A stretch of DNA of 64,000 nucleotides from Candidatus Planktophila versatilis (GTDB lineage: Bacteria; Actinomycetota; Actinomycetes; Nanopelagicales; Nanopelagicaceae). The translations under genes were made by a program, and so were the position numbers. Each line of letters begins with the position of its first letter. Within the stretch, counting starts at the first letter, position 1. The notes under the pieces were generated by a model. It searched no databases, was not told the DNA's origin, and saw nothing but the letters and a program-made list of their open reading frames with translations. The DNA lies in NCBI RefSeq assembly GCF_002288105.1, contig NZ_CP016774.1, positions 1,116,001 to 1,180,000 on the forward strand. Direction: 5' to 3'. Below are positions 10,258 to 20,666 of the stretch, piece by piece.

Positions 10258-10871
10258 TAGTTCTGTTCCTGTTGTGATGGGTGTGCTTGCGTAACTTCGC
10301 CGTTGTAATAATTAGTATCTGTCATCCCCGGATACATTGGATGTGGTGGTGCCAGCATTCCTTGACGAAGCGGGGCAAGGAGATCTTCCTTTTCGAAGAT
10401 TAACTTTTCCCGCTTATCATCTGCAAGCTCGTATTCATTAGTCATAGTTAGGGCACGCGTTGGGCATGCTTCAACACAAAGCCCACAGAAAATGCAGCGA
10501 AGATAATTAATTTGATAGACCGCGCCATGACGCTCTCCTGGAGAGAGTTGATTTCCTGGAGTGTTATCGCCACCTTCAACAAAGATGGCATCTGCTGGGC
10601 ATGCCCACGCACAGAGTTCGCACCCAATACATTTTTCTAAACCATCAGGATGGCGATTAAGTTGGTGGCGACCATGAAAACGTGGCGCTGTTGGGGCTTT
10701 CACATCTGGGTATTGCACAGTCTGGTTCTTCTTAAACATGGTTGAGAAGGTGACCCAGAATCCCTTTGCTTGTTCTAGCAGTGGCGCAGCACCAGGTTGC
10801 TCAACTTCTACAAAAGGAACTGAATTGATACCGAGCTCTGAGCTCTTGCGTGGCTCAATAAAATCTGTCAT
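10257..10871 (-). CDS. nuoI: NADH-quinone oxidoreductase subunit I (2x[4Fe-4S])
   Basis: Peripheral-arm ferredoxin-like subunit of complex I that holds clusters N6a and N6b and hands electrons to NuoB. It is 204 aa. Two complete 4Fe-4S motifs are visible: [12 protein letters not shown] (about residues 82-93) and [12 protein letters not shown] (about 125-136). An N-terminal amphipathic stretch ([12 protein letters not shown]) is typical of the membrane-touching end. The polar C-terminal tail is longer than in E. coli. Its start overlaps the nuoH stop by 4 bp. Confidence 0.96.
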   Translation of the reverse strand: MTDFIEPRKSSELGINSVPFVEVEQPGAAPLLEQAKGFWVTFSTMFKKNQTVQYPDVKAPTAPRFHGRHQLNRHPDGLEKCIGCELCAWACPADAIFVEGGDNTPGNQLSPGERHGAVYQINYLRCIFCGLCVEACPTRALTMTNEYELADDKREKLIFEKEDLLAPLRQGMLAPPHPMYPGMTDTNYYNGEVTQAHPSQQEQN

Positions 10872-12097
10872 TTCTGGCCTCCTGTAACGCTAATGGAGCG
10901 AAGATGTGGAAGAGATGGCACTGGGAATTGCGGATCTTCGCCCTCGGCAAGTGGCTCGCCCGAGACTTTCTTACTGCGATCTGTCAGCGATGAAATCGCC
11001 ATCAAGAGCAGAGCTACTCCCCCTGCAAATGCGATGGTCACTACTCTGCTTGCACCTTCTTGCTGCAAAACGCGAATAGTTGCAACGATGAGAATCCAAA
11101 CAAGTGAGGCAGGAATGAGAACCTTCCAGCCAAATTTCATAAACTGGTCATAGCGCAGGCGCGGAAGAGTTGCGCGCAACCACATGAAGATAAAGAAGAA
11201 CAAATTAACTTTGGTGATGAACCAAACAAACGTGAACCATCCACCAAGCCATTGCTCTGTGAAACCAAGTCCTGGAGGTGCGTGATAGCCACCGAGGAAG
11301 AGTGTTGTTGCAAGAGCTGAAACTGCAATGATGTTGACATATTCAGCCAGGAAGAAGAGTGCGAATTTCAGTGATGAGTACTCGGTGTGGAATCCGCCAA
11401 CGAGTTCGCCTTCTGCTTCAGCTAAGTCAAATGGCGCGCGGTTGGTCTCGCCCACCATAGAAATAACGTAAATAATAAATGACGGGAAGAGCACCACTGC
11501 ATTCCAAATGTTTTGATGCTGTGAATCAACAATCGCCGATGTAGACATCGAGCCGGCATAGATAAAGACTGCAACAAGTGAGAGCCCCATTGCGATTTCA
11601 TAAGAAATCACCTGAGCACTTGAACGCAATCCGCCAAGTAGTGGGTAAGTAGATCCAGAAGACCACCCTGCAAGTACAACTCCATAGACACCGATTGATG
11701 TCACGGCCAGAATGTAAAGAACTCCCACTGGCAGATCGGTCAGTTGTAGCGCGGTCTGGTGCCCAAAGAGATTTACCACTCCAGTCATTGGAATAACAGC
11801 AAAGGCCATAAAGCACATTGAGGTAGCAATAATGGGTGCGAGGATGAAAACAACTTTATCTGCAGCTGCCGGAATGATGTCTTCCTTTAAGGCTAGCTTG
11901 ACGCCATCAGAAAGTGATTGAAGAAGACCAAACTTTCCCACGCGGTTAGGGCCAGTACGCAGCTGCATTTTGGCGAGAACGCGACGTTCAGTCCACACCG
12001 CCATCAGCGTTGCAACCACACAGATAATAAAGACGATGAGTGCTTTAACAGCGATAATCCAACCTGGATCTTTTCCTAAAAGCTCTGCTGTACTCAT
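10868..12097 (-). CDS. nuoH: NADH-quinone oxidoreductase subunit H
   Basis: Membrane subunit of complex I that forms much of the quinone-binding chamber with NuoB and NuoD. It is 409 aa with about eight helices. Conserved family motifs include [22 protein letters not shown] near the N-terminus and the [20 protein letters not shown] loop with its acidic residues. About 50 polar residues extend the C-terminus past the last helix, as in other actinobacteria. It overlaps nuoG and nuoI by 4 bp each. Confidence 0.96.
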   Translation of the reverse strand: MSTAELLGKDPGWIIAVKALIVFIICVVATLMAVWTERRVLAKMQLRTGPNRVGKFGLLQSLSDGVKLALKEDIIPAAADKVVFILAPIIATSMCFMAFAVIPMTGVVNLFGHQTALQLTDLPVGVLYILAVTSIGVYGVVLAGWSSGSTYPLLGGLRSSAQVISYEIAMGLSLVAVFIYAGSMSTSAIVDSQHQNIWNAVVLFPSFIIYVISMVGETNRAPFDLAEAEGELVGGFHTEYSSLKFALFFLAEYVNIIAVSALATTLFLGGYHAPPGLGFTEQWLGGWFTFVWFITKVNLFFFIFMWLRATLPRLRYDQFMKFGWKVLIPASLVWILIVATIRVLQQEGASRVVTIAFAGGVALLLMAISSLTDRSKKVSGEPLAEGEDPQFPVPSLPHLRSISVTGGQK

Positions 12098-14457
12098 GCC
12101 TTCACCACCGTAACTACATCGCCGTGCACTGCATTGAGTGAAACTAAAGTCTGTGATGCAAATGAGTTACGTGGTAACCACACTGCATCATCGTGAATAT
12201 CTTCAACCAGTGCCGGAATAGTGATGGAGCCGTGAGCATTTGCTACTCGCACCTGATCACCTGATGTAACACCGAGTGATGTCGCACGCTTAGCTGAAAT
12301 CACAGCAACTGTTGGACGACGTGTGCCGGCAAGATTGTCTTCACCCTTTTGCAAAGTTCCCATATCAAGCAGGCGGCGCCATGAAGTAAGAAGTGCTTCG
12401 TTGGCACCGATTGCTTTCGCAGCTACGGGCGCGACCGATGTGAAGGCAACGCGGGCGCCATCCCACTTACCTAGCTGGTTAAATTCACGAGCTGCTGCGG
12501 TGACGGTGCCGAGCATGATGGATTCACCCATGGCATCGGCAATCATGGACAGAATTCGAACATCACTACGGTTCTGGGAATCTTCCACCGCTGCATCAAA
12601 TGCGCGTGCTCGACCTTCCCAGTTAAGGAAACTTCCACTCTTTTCAGTAATTGCAGCAACCGGTAATACAACGTCGGCAACATCTGTAATTGAACTTGGC
12701 GCAATTTCTAGTGAGACTACAAATGATTTCTTCAGCGCATCCAGCGCTTGGCGCGAGTTCAGTAAGTCATGCGCATCGACGCCACCCACAACAAGTGCAT
12801 CAAGCTGATTAGATGCAAGGCCAGAGATTATTTCTGCTGTTGTGCGACCTGGTTGCGTTGGTAGCGTGGCAACTCCCCATGCAGCTGCAATATCTACTCG
12901 AGCAGCAGCATCACTTACTGGACGTCCACCTGGAAGAAGTGAACCAAGCGCACCTGCTTCCAGTGCCCCACGTTCTCCTGCTCTACGTGGAATATAGGCA
13001 ATCTTTGCACCAGTCTTTGCCGCAAGTGCTGCCACAGCTGAGAAGAGCCCAGCACTTTCAGAGGCACGCTCTCCAACAAGAATCACAGACTTTGCAGTAA
13101 GTGAAAGTGTTGCAACTGCAGAACCTTCCGCACCTGGTGCGACTTTTACAAACTCTGCCTTGAGTTTATCCATGGCAATAGATTTTTTCGTTGCGATTGC
13201 CGAAACTTTCAGGCCACGCTTCTTAAAATTCTTATTTAAACGCAAGAAAACAATCGGAGACTCTTCTTCTGGTTCGAAGGCGATCAGTGCAACATGATCT
13301 GCCATATCGATATCGCGATAGGTGGCAGTTGAGCCAACTACGTGGGCGGCCAGGAAATCACCTTCTTCATTTGAAGTCACGCGTGCGCGGAAATCAATAT
13401 CGTTTGTGCCAAGTGCGATGCGGGCGAACTTTGAGTAGCCATAAGCATCTTCGGTAGTAACGCGACCGCCAGTGATTACCGCGGCCCGCTTTCCCTTAAG
13501 TCCAGCTGCAGCTGCTGCCAGTGCTTCCGGCCATGATGCTTGCACAAGTACACCTTCTGCATTTCGCACAAGTGGATGAGTAAGACGATCGAGTGCGGTC
13601 ACATACTTAAATGCCCAACGTCCCTTATCGCAATTCCATTCTTCATTAACTGATGCATCATCTCCAGCAAGACGGCGAAGGGTCTTGCCTCGTCGAACAT
13701 CGGTGCGCATGTCACAACCTGAAGCACAATGCTCACAAGCTGATGGCGTAGAAACTAAATCAAAGGGACGAGCACGGAAACGATAGGAAGTACCGGTCAG
13801 CGCACCCACTGGGCAAATCTGAACTGTGTTACCTGAGAAGTAAGATTTAAATGGATCATTTTCATAAATGCCGACCTGCTGTAGGGCGCCACGCTCGTTA
13901 AGAGTAATAAAAGCATCTGATGCAATTTGTTCCGAGAATCGGGTGCAGCGAGCACAGAGAACGCAACGCTCACGATCGAGTAGTACGGATGAAGAAATAC
14001 TGATTGGCTTTTCGAAGGTGCGCTTATATCCATCTAGGCGGGCATCTGCGCGCCCATTGCTCATTGCCTGGTTCTGCAATGGACATTCGCCACCTTTATC
14101 GCAGACTGGGCAATCAAGTGGATGGTTACCAAGCAGCAGCTCCATCACACCTTTCTGCGCTTTATCTGCAACAGGTGAAGTCAGCTGTGTCTTTACAATC
14201 ATGTTTGGTTCTACCGGAATTGTGCAAGAAGCTTGCGGCTTTGGAAATGCACGACCATTGATTTCAACATCAACTAGACACTGACGACATGCCCCTACTG
14301 GATCTAGAAGTGGGTGATCACAGAATCGTGGAATTTGAATTCCGAGTTTTTCAGCGGCGCGAATAATGAGCGTTCCCTTTGGAACAGATACTTCGAAACC
14401 ATCAATGACAACAGTGATCAGTTCTACGGCAACTGCAGAATCTTGAGTCGTAGTCAT
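12094..14457 (-). CDS. nuoG: NADH-quinone oxidoreductase subunit G
   Basis: Large iron-sulfur subunit of the complex I peripheral arm, 787 aa. Domains in order: a 2Fe-2S ferredoxin (CDHPLLDPVGACRQC, about residues 42-56), a His/Cys 4Fe-4S site (HPLDCPVCDKGGECPLQ), a 4Fe-4S ferredoxin-like motif (CVLCARC), and a molybdopterin-oxidoreductase-like body. A CEHCASGC motif followed 27 residues later by another Cys (EEWNC) matches the ligand spacing of the off-pathway cluster N7, which is present only in some lineages. It overlaps nuoF by 1 bp. Confidence 0.95.
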   Translation of the reverse strand: MTTTQDSAVAVELITVVIDGFEVSVPKGTLIIRAAEKLGIQIPRFCDHPLLDPVGACRQCLVDVEINGRAFPKPQASCTIPVEPNMIVKTQLTSPVADKAQKGVMELLLGNHPLDCPVCDKGGECPLQNQAMSNGRADARLDGYKRTFEKPISISSSVLLDRERCVLCARCTRFSEQIASDAFITLNERGALQQVGIYENDPFKSYFSGNTVQICPVGALTGTSYRFRARPFDLVSTPSACEHCASGCDMRTDVRRGKTLRRLAGDDASVNEEWNCDKGRWAFKYVTALDRLTHPLVRNAEGVLVQASWPEALAAAAAGLKGKRAAVITGGRVTTEDAYGYSKFARIALGTNDIDFRARVTSNEEGDFLAAHVVGSTATYRDIDMADHVALIAFEPEEESPIVFLRLNKNFKKRGLKVSAIATKKSIAMDKLKAEFVKVAPGAEGSAVATLSLTAKSVILVGERASESAGLFSAVAALAAKTGAKIAYIPRRAGERGALEAGALGSLLPGGRPVSDAAARVDIAAAWGVATLPTQPGRTTAEIISGLASNQLDALVVGGVDAHDLLNSRQALDALKKSFVVSLEIAPSSITDVADVVLPVAAITEKSGSFLNWEGRARAFDAAVEDSQNRSDVRILSMIADAMGESIMLGTVTAAAREFNQLGKWDGARVAFTSVAPVAAKAIGANEALLTSWRRLLDMGTLQKGEDNLAGTRRPTVAVISAKRATSLGVTSGDQVRVANAHGSITIPALVEDIHDDAVWLPRNSFASQTLVSLNAVHGDVVTVVKA

Positions 14458-15737
14458 TAGTTCACCGCCCCGACAAAGAGTGTTGATTTCACGGGATCAA
14501 ATGGGCAGGCACCGTTAGTCAGGTGTGCGATGTATTCATCGCGGAAATACTTAATCGAAGATGTGATTGGGCTCGTTGCGCCATCACCGAGGGCGCAAAA
14601 TGAGCGGCCCATAATGTTGTCGCAAAGATCAAGTAACTTCTCAAGGTCTGCCTCTGTACCTGTTCCATTTTCCAGATCGCGCAAGATCTGAACCAACCAC
14701 CAGGTGCCTTCGCGACACGGTGTGCACTTTCCACAGGACTCATGCTTATAGAACTCAGTCCAGCGAAGTACTGCGCGCACTACACATGTTGTTTCATCAA
14801 AGATTTGCAGTGCTTTAGTTCCAAGCATGGAACCTGCTGCTGCCACACCTTCGTAATCCAGTGGCGTATCAAGGTGGGCATCAGTAAACAGTGGAGTGGA
14901 AGATCCACCAGGAGTCCAGAACTTGAGCTTATGTCCGGTGCGAACGCCACCAGCGATTTCAAGAATTTCACGCAAAGTAATTCCCAGTGGTGCTTCGAAT
15001 TGGCCAGGGTTATTCACATGGCCTGAAAGTGAGTAAAGCGTTGCACCCTTTGACTTCTCTGTGCCCATTGATTGGTACCACTCTGCGCCATTGCTAATAA
15101 TTGCCGGAACAGATGCGATTGATTCCACGTTATTGACCACAGTCGGGCGGGCATAGAGACCAGCAATTGCTGGAAATGGTGGACGCAAACGTGGTTGCCC
15201 ACGGAAACCTTCTAGTGAATCAAGGAGTGCGGTTTCCTCGCCACAAATATAAGCACCTGCTCCAATATGAAGGGTGATATCAATTCCATTTCCAAGATGT
15301 CCGGCGCTGTAAGCATCTGCAATCGCAGCATTCACACGACGGACTACATGTGTTACCTCACCGCGGATATAGATAAATGCACGCTTTGCCCGAATAGCAT
15401 GACAAGCAATGATGCAACCTTCGATTAATACATGTGGGTTAGCCAAAAGTAACGGCGTATCTTTACAAGTTCCCGGCTCGGATTCATCAGCATTAACTAC
15501 CAGGTAGTGATCTTTATCGTCACCTTGTGGAATAAATCCCCACTTCATGCCAGTAGGAAAACCCGCACCACCGCGACCGCGAAGACCAGAATCTTTCACC
15601 ATTTGAATGACTGCATCAGGATCCATGGCAAGTGCTTTTTTGGAAGCGGTATATCCACCGTGACGTGTGTAAGCCTCGATGGTAAATGAATCTGCTTCAT
15701 CCCAATGTGCCGAAAGGACGGGAGTTAACTTTGACAT
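14457..15737 (-). CDS. nuoF: NADH-quinone oxidoreductase subunit F (FMN, NADH site)
   Basis: NADH-oxidising flavoprotein subunit of complex I, 426 aa. It shows the GRGGAGFPTGMKWGF glycine-rich NADH/FMN region near residue 54, the FMN-contacting GAGAYICGEETALLDSLEG segment, and the 4Fe-4S ligand set ESCGKCTPCREG with a later Cys in GRSFCALGDG (cluster N3). It accepts hydride from NADH and passes electrons through N3 to NuoG. Starts one base inside the nuoE stop (TAATG). Confidence 0.97.
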   Translation of the reverse strand: MSKLTPVLSAHWDEADSFTIEAYTRHGGYTASKKALAMDPDAVIQMVKDSGLRGRGGAGFPTGMKWGFIPQGDDKDHYLVVNADESEPGTCKDTPLLLANPHVLIEGCIIACHAIRAKRAFIYIRGEVTHVVRRVNAAIADAYSAGHLGNGIDITLHIGAGAYICGEETALLDSLEGFRGQPRLRPPFPAIAGLYARPTVVNNVESIASVPAIISNGAEWYQSMGTEKSKGATLYSLSGHVNNPGQFEAPLGITLREILEIAGGVRTGHKLKFWTPGGSSTPLFTDAHLDTPLDYEGVAAAGSMLGTKALQIFDETTCVVRAVLRWTEFYKHESCGKCTPCREGTWWLVQILRDLENGTGTEADLEKLLDLCDNIMGRSFCALGDGATSPITSSIKYFRDEYIAHLTNGACPFDPVKSTLFVGAVN

Positions 15738-16366
15738 TACTTACCTTCCTTTGAAAGTTTCAACCCAAGGAGCGTTGGGCCACCAGCTTGAACACCTTCG
15801 CGCGCAAGTCCGTCATCGAGTCCGGCAAGGACTGCCGATGCTTGCTTGTAGGTAACAAGTTTGTTTGGACCACGTGTGGGTGCTGGAGGATTTCCAGAGC
15901 GCGCGGCATCGACCAGAGATTTAGCAGACTCAACAGTTTGGTTATCGTAGAACTCCCAGTTAGCCATCACAACAGGTGCGTAATCACAAGCAGCGTTGCA
16001 CTCGATATGTTCAAGTGAAACTTTTCCATCATCTGTCACGCCATCATTTTCAATGCCAAGGTGCTCTTTGAGAGCGGAAAAGATTGCATCTCCACCCATG
16101 ACTGCGCACAAGGTATTGGTGCAGACTCCTACGTGATATTCCCCCACCGGCTTGCGCTTGTACTGGGTATAGAAAGTCGCCACTGCAGATACTTCTGCGG
16201 TTTCAATATCAAGCAGATCAGAAATCAATTCAATACCTTCATTTGTTACATAACCAGTTACCGATTGCACATAGTGAAGCAGCGGCATGATTGCTGAGCG
16301 GCTACGTGGATAGCGCTTAATGATTGATTGCATTACTTCTTGATTCAAAATCTGATCGGTAGCCAT
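15737..16366 (-). CDS. nuoE: NADH-quinone oxidoreductase subunit E (2Fe-2S)
   Basis: Thioredoxin-fold 2Fe-2S subunit of complex I, pairing with NuoF and holding cluster N1a. It is 209 aa. The ligands lie in CTNTLCAVMGG and CNAACDYAP, with the usual spacing of about 35 residues between pairs. The first 70 residues form the helical bundle (YPRSRSAIMPLLHYVQ) found in this family. Its ATG overlaps the nuoD stop by one base. Confidence 0.96.
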   Translation of the reverse strand: MATDQILNQEVMQSIIKRYPRSRSAIMPLLHYVQSVTGYVTNEGIELISDLLDIETAEVSAVATFYTQYKRKPVGEYHVGVCTNTLCAVMGGDAIFSALKEHLGIENDGVTDDGKVSLEHIECNAACDYAPVVMANWEFYDNQTVESAKSLVDAARSGNPPAPTRGPNKLVTYKQASAVLAGLDDGLAREGVQAGGPTLLGLKLSKEGK

Positions 16367-17706
16367 TAGCGGTCCACCCCTCCCATAACAGGATCGATAG
16401 AAGCAACTGCGCCGATAATGTCGGAAATCATTCCGCCTTCACTCATGGCAGAAGTTGCTTGCAAGTTATTAAAAGAAGGTTCACGGAAATGAACGCGGTA
16501 TGGGCGAGTGCCACCGTCGGAGACAACATGTGCGCCAAGTTCGCCACGTGGAGATTCAATTGCCACATATGCCTGGCCTGCTGGAACTCGGAATCCTTCT
16601 GTCACAAGTTTGAAGTGGTGAATCAGTGATTCCATAGAAGATCCCATAATTTCACGGATGTGCTCCAGTGAGTTTCCTAGACCATCGGCGCCCAGTGCCA
16701 ACTGCGCCGGCCAGGCAATCTTCTTATCGGCAACCATTACTGGTTGACCTTCGAGTGCATCTAACTTATCGATTGCTTGTTCAATAATGCGAAGTGATTG
16801 TTCTAGCTCTGCCATCCGAACTAAGAAACGGCCATAGACATCTGCGGTATCTGCTGTGATGACATCAAAGTCATAATTTTCATATCCACAGTACGGCTGT
16901 GTCTTTCGTAGATCCCATGGAAGTCCAGCAGAGCGAAGTACTGGTCCAGTAATTCCAAGTGTTGTACAGCCAGCTAGATCGAGATAACCAATACCTTCTG
17001 TGCGCTTCATCCAGATTGTGTTACCGATAAGCAACTTGGCATTATCTTCAAAGTTCTTACGAAGTGTCTTCACTACTTCGCGAAGCTTGACACCCATTCC
17101 GGCTGGCAGATCTTGCGATACTCCCCCAGGGCGCACATAGGCCATATTCATACGTAATCCAGTGATCTCTTCAAAGGTATCAAGCACAATTTCGCGATCG
17201 CGGAAAGCAAAGAACATAGGTCCCATCGCACCGAGCTCAAGTGCACCTGTGCCAAGTGCGACCATGTGTGAGGAGATTCGGTTGAGTTCCATCATCAGAA
17301 CGCGAATCACAGAAGCGCGCTCTGGAATGTCATTAGTGATGCCCAGAAGTTTTTCAACGGCCAGGCAGTAAGCAGTTTCATTGAAAATTGGAGATAGGTA
17401 ATCCATGCGAGTCACAAATGTGACCCCTTGGGTCCAGTTACGGTATTCAATGTTCTTTTCAATTCCAGTATGCAAATAGCCAATACCGGTACGCACTTCA
17501 GTAATGGTTTCACCCTCAAGTTCAAGAACGAGGCGAAGCACTCCGTGAGTAGATGGGTGCTGTGGACCCATGTTGACGATGATGCGTTCTTCTTTAGATT
17601 CACCAATTTCGGAAACGAGTGAATCCCAATCACCACCGGTGACTGAAAAGACTGTACCTTCGGTGGTTTCGCGTGATGATGCGTATGGATCAAATGTTGT
17701 AGTCAC
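16366..17706 (-). CDS. nuoD: NADH-quinone oxidoreductase subunit D
   Basis: 49-kDa-type subunit of complex I, related to [NiFe]-hydrogenase large subunits, which forms the quinone site with NuoB. It is 446 aa. Key segments are [20 protein letters not shown] (quinone-site His) near residue 46, [18 protein letters not shown], and the C-terminal DPVMGGVDR. About 40 extra N-terminal residues precede the conserved core, as in other actinobacteria. Overlaps nuoC by 4 bp. Confidence 0.97.
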   Translation of the reverse strand: MTTTFDPYASSRETTEGTVFSVTGGDWDSLVSEIGESKEERIIVNMGPQHPSTHGVLRLVLELEGETITEVRTGIGYLHTGIEKNIEYRNWTQGVTFVTRMDYLSPIFNETAYCLAVEKLLGITNDIPERASVIRVLMMELNRISSHMVALGTGALELGAMGPMFFAFRDREIVLDTFEEITGLRMNMAYVRPGGVSQDLPAGMGVKLREVVKTLRKNFEDNAKLLIGNTIWMKRTEGIGYLDLAGCTTLGITGPVLRSAGLPWDLRKTQPYCGYENYDFDVITADTADVYGRFLVRMAELEQSLRIIEQAIDKLDALEGQPVMVADKKIAWPAQLALGADGLGNSLEHIREIMGSSMESLIHHFKLVTEGFRVPAGQAYVAIESPRGELGAHVVSDGGTRPYRVHFREPSFNNLQATSAMSEGGMISDIIGAVASIDPVMGGVDR

Positions 17707-18338
17707 TGGTAGCTCCTGCGTTGTGATGGAGCAGGCGTTGTTGCGCCCTTGTACTCAACTGCGATTCCACCCAATGGATAATCTTTACGTTGCGGATGTC
17801 CATCCCAATCATCGGGCATCAAAATACGAGTAAGCCCAGGATGATCATCGAAGATGATTCCAAACATGTCAAAGGTTTCGCGCTCATGCCAATTATTGCC
17901 AGCCCATACTTCAACAAGTGATGGGATATGTGGGTCAAGTTCTGAGGTAGCAACTTCCAGGCGAATACGTTGATTCTTTGTCAGCGAGAGCAATGGATAG
18001 AGCGCAACTAGTTCCGCACCTGTGCGATCTAGGTAGTGCACGCCCGAAACTCCCATACACATTTCAAATTTCAACTTATCGCGCAAGATAAATGCGACCT
18101 CAACTAAACGTGACTTCTTAATATGCAAGGTGAGCTCGCCACGATCTACAACTACGCGAGTGATGGCATCGGCAAAATCAGGATATGCGCGCTCTAAATC
18201 ATCAGCAACATCGTCAAAATATCCACCGTATGGGCGCTCAGTTGAACCGGTTGCTGCCGCGGTGCGAACAAGTCCGCCGTATCCCGAGGTATCTCCCGTT
18301 CCGGCAGCGCCGAACATACCGTTCTGTTCTTGAGTCAT
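17703..18338 (-). CDS. nuoC: NADH-quinone oxidoreductase subunit C
   Basis: 30-kDa-type peripheral subunit of complex I, 211 aa, separate from NuoD as in most bacteria other than E. coli. The conserved C-terminal signature [20 protein letters not shown] and [16 protein letters not shown] are present. The first about 45 residues are Gly/Thr-rich and look disordered. Its ATG follows the nuoB TAA with no spacer, and its end overlaps the start of nuoD. Confidence 0.96.
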   Translation of the reverse strand: MTQEQNGMFGAAGTGDTSGYGGLVRTAAATGSTERPYGGYFDDVADDLERAYPDFADAITRVVVDRGELTLHIKKSRLVEVAFILRDKLKFEMCMGVSGVHYLDRTGAELVALYPLLSLTKNQRIRLEVATSELDPHIPSLVEVWAGNNWHERETFDMFGIIFDDHPGLTRILMPDDWDGHPQRKDYPLGGIAVEYKGATTPAPSQRRSYQ

Positions 18339-18896
18339 TTAGGCGAGCAAACCCTTCATTTGAATGGTTGGCTTGGCATTCATCGCTGCAAGTTCTACCT
18401 CTTTAATAACCGCTTCCCGGTTTGGACCGAGCTTGGTGTCGCTAATAAGTGTGTGCAGCTTGATGATTGCATCCATCAACTGTTCTGGACGCGGTGGGCA
18501 TCCTGGAAGATAAATATCAACAGGCACAACGTGATCAACACCTTGCACAATTGCATAGTTGTTAAACATTCCACCAGAGGATGCGCATGCACCCATGGAA
18601 ATAACCCACTTTGGCGCTGTCATTTGATCATAAATCTGGCGCAGCACTGGCGCCATCTTCTGCGAAACGCGACCAGCAACAATCATGAGATCTGCTTGAC
18701 GAGGAGAAGCCGAAAAGCGTTCCATACCAAAACGAGAAATATCATGCTTTGGCGCTGAACCAAGTGCCATCATTTCAATGGCGCAGCATGCAAGACCAAA
18801 TGTTGCTGGCCAGAGTGAGCTCTTGCGCATGTAGCCGGCAAGACCTTCAACCGTGGAGAGTAAAACTCCGCTTGGTAATTTATCTTCTAGTCCCAC
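18339..18896 (-). CDS. nuoB: NADH-quinone oxidoreductase subunit B (cluster N2)
   Basis: Peripheral subunit holding the terminal 4Fe-4S cluster N2, which reduces menaquinone. It is 185 aa. The tandem cysteines are in [13 protein letters not shown], a third ligand in the MGACASSGG region and a fourth in the [15 protein letters not shown] segment, all as expected. It lies 3 nt downstream of nuoA and directly abuts nuoC. Confidence 0.97.
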   Translation of the reverse strand: MGLEDKLPSGVLLSTVEGLAGYMRKSSLWPATFGLACCAIEMMALGSAPKHDISRFGMERFSASPRQADLMIVAGRVSQKMAPVLRQIYDQMTAPKWVISMGACASSGGMFNNYAIVQGVDHVVPVDIYLPGCPPRPEQLMDAIIKLHTLISDTKLGPNREAVIKEVELAAMNAKPTIQMKGLLA

Positions 18897-18899
18897 GAT

Positions 18900-19265
18900 T
18901 TAATCCCATTCCAATCCGCCACGGCGCCACACATATGCATATGCAACAAAAACTGTGCCAATAAAAATTGCCATTTCAACTAATCCGAATAATCCAAGTT
19001 GATCAAATGCGACCGCCCACGGATAAAGGAAAACAATTTCAATATCAAAGATGATGAAGAGCATCGCGGTAAGAAAGTACTTGACCGGAAAACGTCCACC
19101 TTGCAGCGCTTGTGGAGAAGGCTCGATTCCACATTCATAGGCCTCTTGTTTGGCGCGGTTATAGCGAGCCGGGCCCGTGACCGAGGCGATTGCGACCGAA
19201 AAGGCGGCAAAGCCAAAGCCAATCGCGAAAATCACGATAATTGGGATATATGGGTTCGCGCTCAC
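18900..19265 (-). CDS. nuoA: NADH-quinone oxidoreductase subunit A
   Basis: Small three-helix membrane subunit and first gene of the nuo operon, 121 aa. The conserved loop KQEAYECGIEP and the acidic FDIEIVFLYPWAV helix identify it. The start is a GTG at 19265. It has no Shine-Dalgarno; instead a TAGTAT hexamer ends 7 nt before the GTG, so translation is probably leaderless. All fourteen nuo genes (A-N) follow in canonical order over about 15 kb. Confidence 0.95.
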   Translation of the reverse strand: MSANPYIPIIVIFAIGFGFAAFSVAIASVTGPARYNRAKQEAYECGIEPSPQALQGGRFPVKYFLTAMLFIIFDIEIVFLYPWAVAFDQLGLFGLVEMAIFIGTVFVAYAYVWRRGGLEWD

Positions 19266-19278
19266 GAGCGAAATACTA
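19266..19278 (-). promoter_or_regulatory. Candidate leaderless promoter of the nuo operon
   Basis: Minus strand TAGTAT (19278-19273), then 7 nt, then the nuoA GTG at 19265. The spacing would put transcription start at or next to the start codon. The 39-nt gap to the end of ubiE holds no other obvious signal. Confidence 0.55.
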
Positions 19279-19304
19279 AGCGTTAACGCGAAGGCGACAA
19301 ACTC

Positions 19305-19997
19305 CTAGCCCTTGAACGCCTTGTGAACTGCGACAACTCCGCCAGTCAGGTTTTTCCAGGTGACCCCACTCCAGCCGGCCTGGCTAATCTGAGCAGCGAG
19401 CGCCCCTTGATTCGGCCATGCTCGAATCGACTCTGCCAGGTAGATATAGGCATCTGGATTGGATGAGCTTCGACTAGCCACCCAGGGAAGTGCCCGCATC
19501 AGGTAGTTGGTATAGATCTTGCGAAAGGGGGCAAAGGTTGGGCTGGAGAACTCGCATACGACCAACTGCCCGCCGGGCTTTGTCACCCGCAGCATCTCGG
19601 CTAAGGCCAGCTGGGTGTTCTGGGTATTTCGAAGGCCGAAAGAGATAGTGACAAGATCAAATTCGCCATCTTTAAAAGGAAGGTTGAGGGCATCGGCCTT
19701 GGTAAAGGCTAGGTGCGGGCGAGCTTTGCGGCCCGCCGCCAACATCCCCTCACTGAAATCAGCTGGGATCACATCGGCGCCTGCTGCGGCTAATGGCTCA
19801 GAACTCGAACCTGTCCCGGCGGCTAAATCAAGAATCTTCATCCCTGCTTTTGGGGCGATGATTTTGGTCGTTGCCCGGCGCCAGGCTTTGGTCTGGCCCA
19901 AGCTGAGCAGGTCATTGACTAGGTCATAGCGCTTGGCAACCCCATCGAACATCGCTGCCACTTCATCAGGGTTCTTATCCATATTGGCGCGTGACAT
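19305..19997 (-). CDS. menG: Demethylmenaquinone methyltransferase
   Basis: SAM-dependent methyltransferase (UbiE/MenG family) that methylates demethylmenaquinone in the last step of menaquinone synthesis. It is 230 aa from the chosen start. The SAM-binding motif I is [13 protein letters not shown], preceded by the family's [20 protein letters not shown] chose the ATG at 19997 because GGGGAG lies 9 nt upstream on the minus strand; in-frame ATGs lie 2 and 17 codons further upstream, the first too close to that site and the second well outside the conserved region. It sits downstream of nothing on its own strand and is divergent from bioY. Confidence 0.92.
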   Translation of the reverse strand: MSRANMDKNPDEVAAMFDGVAKRYDLVNDLLSLGQTKAWRRATTKIIAPKAGMKILDLAAGTGSSSEPLAAAGADVIPADFSEGMLAAGRKARPHLAFTKADALNLPFKDGEFDLVTISFGLRNTQNTQLALAEMLRVTKPGGQLVVCEFSSPTFAPFRKIYTNYLMRALPWVASRSSSNPDAYIYLAESIRAWPNQGALAAQISQAGWSGVTWKNLTGGVVAVHKAFKG

Positions 19998-20066
19998 GAG
20001 CATATTCTCCCCGAAGGTAGGCTTCGTGCACAACTTGTACTTGATCACAGATGAGAGGCTCTACCG

Positions 20067-20666
20067 ATGTCGATTCAATCAGGATCACTACGCGCCACTG
20101 TTTTCCCTCGTAGCTCAGCACTTACCCAAGTGCTCTTTGTGGCAGCTGGCGTAGCTTTCATCGCACTCCTTGCCCAGATTGCTATCCCAGTTCCCGGTTC
20201 TCCTGTTCCTGTCACAGGACAAACTCTTGCTGTGCTCCTTATTGGAACTACCTATGGCGCTCGCTTAGGAGTTCTTACTTTTGCCACATATCTTCTTGCC
20301 GGTGTTGCTGGTGCACCAATATTTGCTCCTTCTGGCACATCTGCCAATCACGGAATTGATCGCCTGATTGGCGCAACCGGTGGATACCTTGTTGGAATGT
20401 TGGTGGCATCCCTTGTGCTTGGTTATCTAGCTGATCGTAAAGCAGATCAGAAATTCAGAACCTCATTCCCAGCGCTACTTCTTGGCGATGCCATCATCTT
20501 CACCCTTGGATTACTTTGGTTACAGCAGACACTTGATCTCTCTTGGTCAAAGACAATCGCAGCCGGCTTTACCCCTTTTATTCTCGGTGAAGCGCTCAAG
20601 ATTGCAATTACTGCTACTTCGTTGCCGCTTGTATGGCGCAGAATCTCTCGCACACTTAATAAATAG
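20067..20666 (+). CDS. bioY: Biotin transporter BioY (ECF S-component)
   Basis: Membrane substrate-binding component of the energy-coupling-factor biotin importer. It is 199 aa with about six hydrophobic helices and the family segments AQIAIPVPGSPVPVTGQTLA (biotin site) and GATGGYLVGMLVASLVLGYL. No ECF ATPase or EcfT gene is adjacent; a shared module elsewhere, or solo function, would be needed. The ATG at 20067 has GAGAGG about 8 nt upstream. menF starts at the very next base after its stop, an unusual pairing of biotin uptake with menaquinone synthesis, probably a packing effect. Confidence 0.93.
   Translation: MSIQSGSLRATVFPRSSALTQVLFVAAGVAFIALLAQIAIPVPGSPVPVTGQTLAVLLIGTTYGARLGVLTFATYLLAGVAGAPIFAPSGTSANHGIDRLIGATGGYLVGMLVASLVLGYLADRKADQKFRTSFPALLLGDAIIFTLGLLWLQQTLDLSWSKTIAAGFTPFILGEALKIAITATSLPLVWRRISRTLNK

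Noticed and set aside
12323-12808. 161-codon open frame on the plus strand
   Set aside because: It lies antisense inside nuoG, has no family signature, no start signal, and its Ser/Ala/Arg-rich composition is what the opposite strand of an Ala/Glu-rich gene gives.
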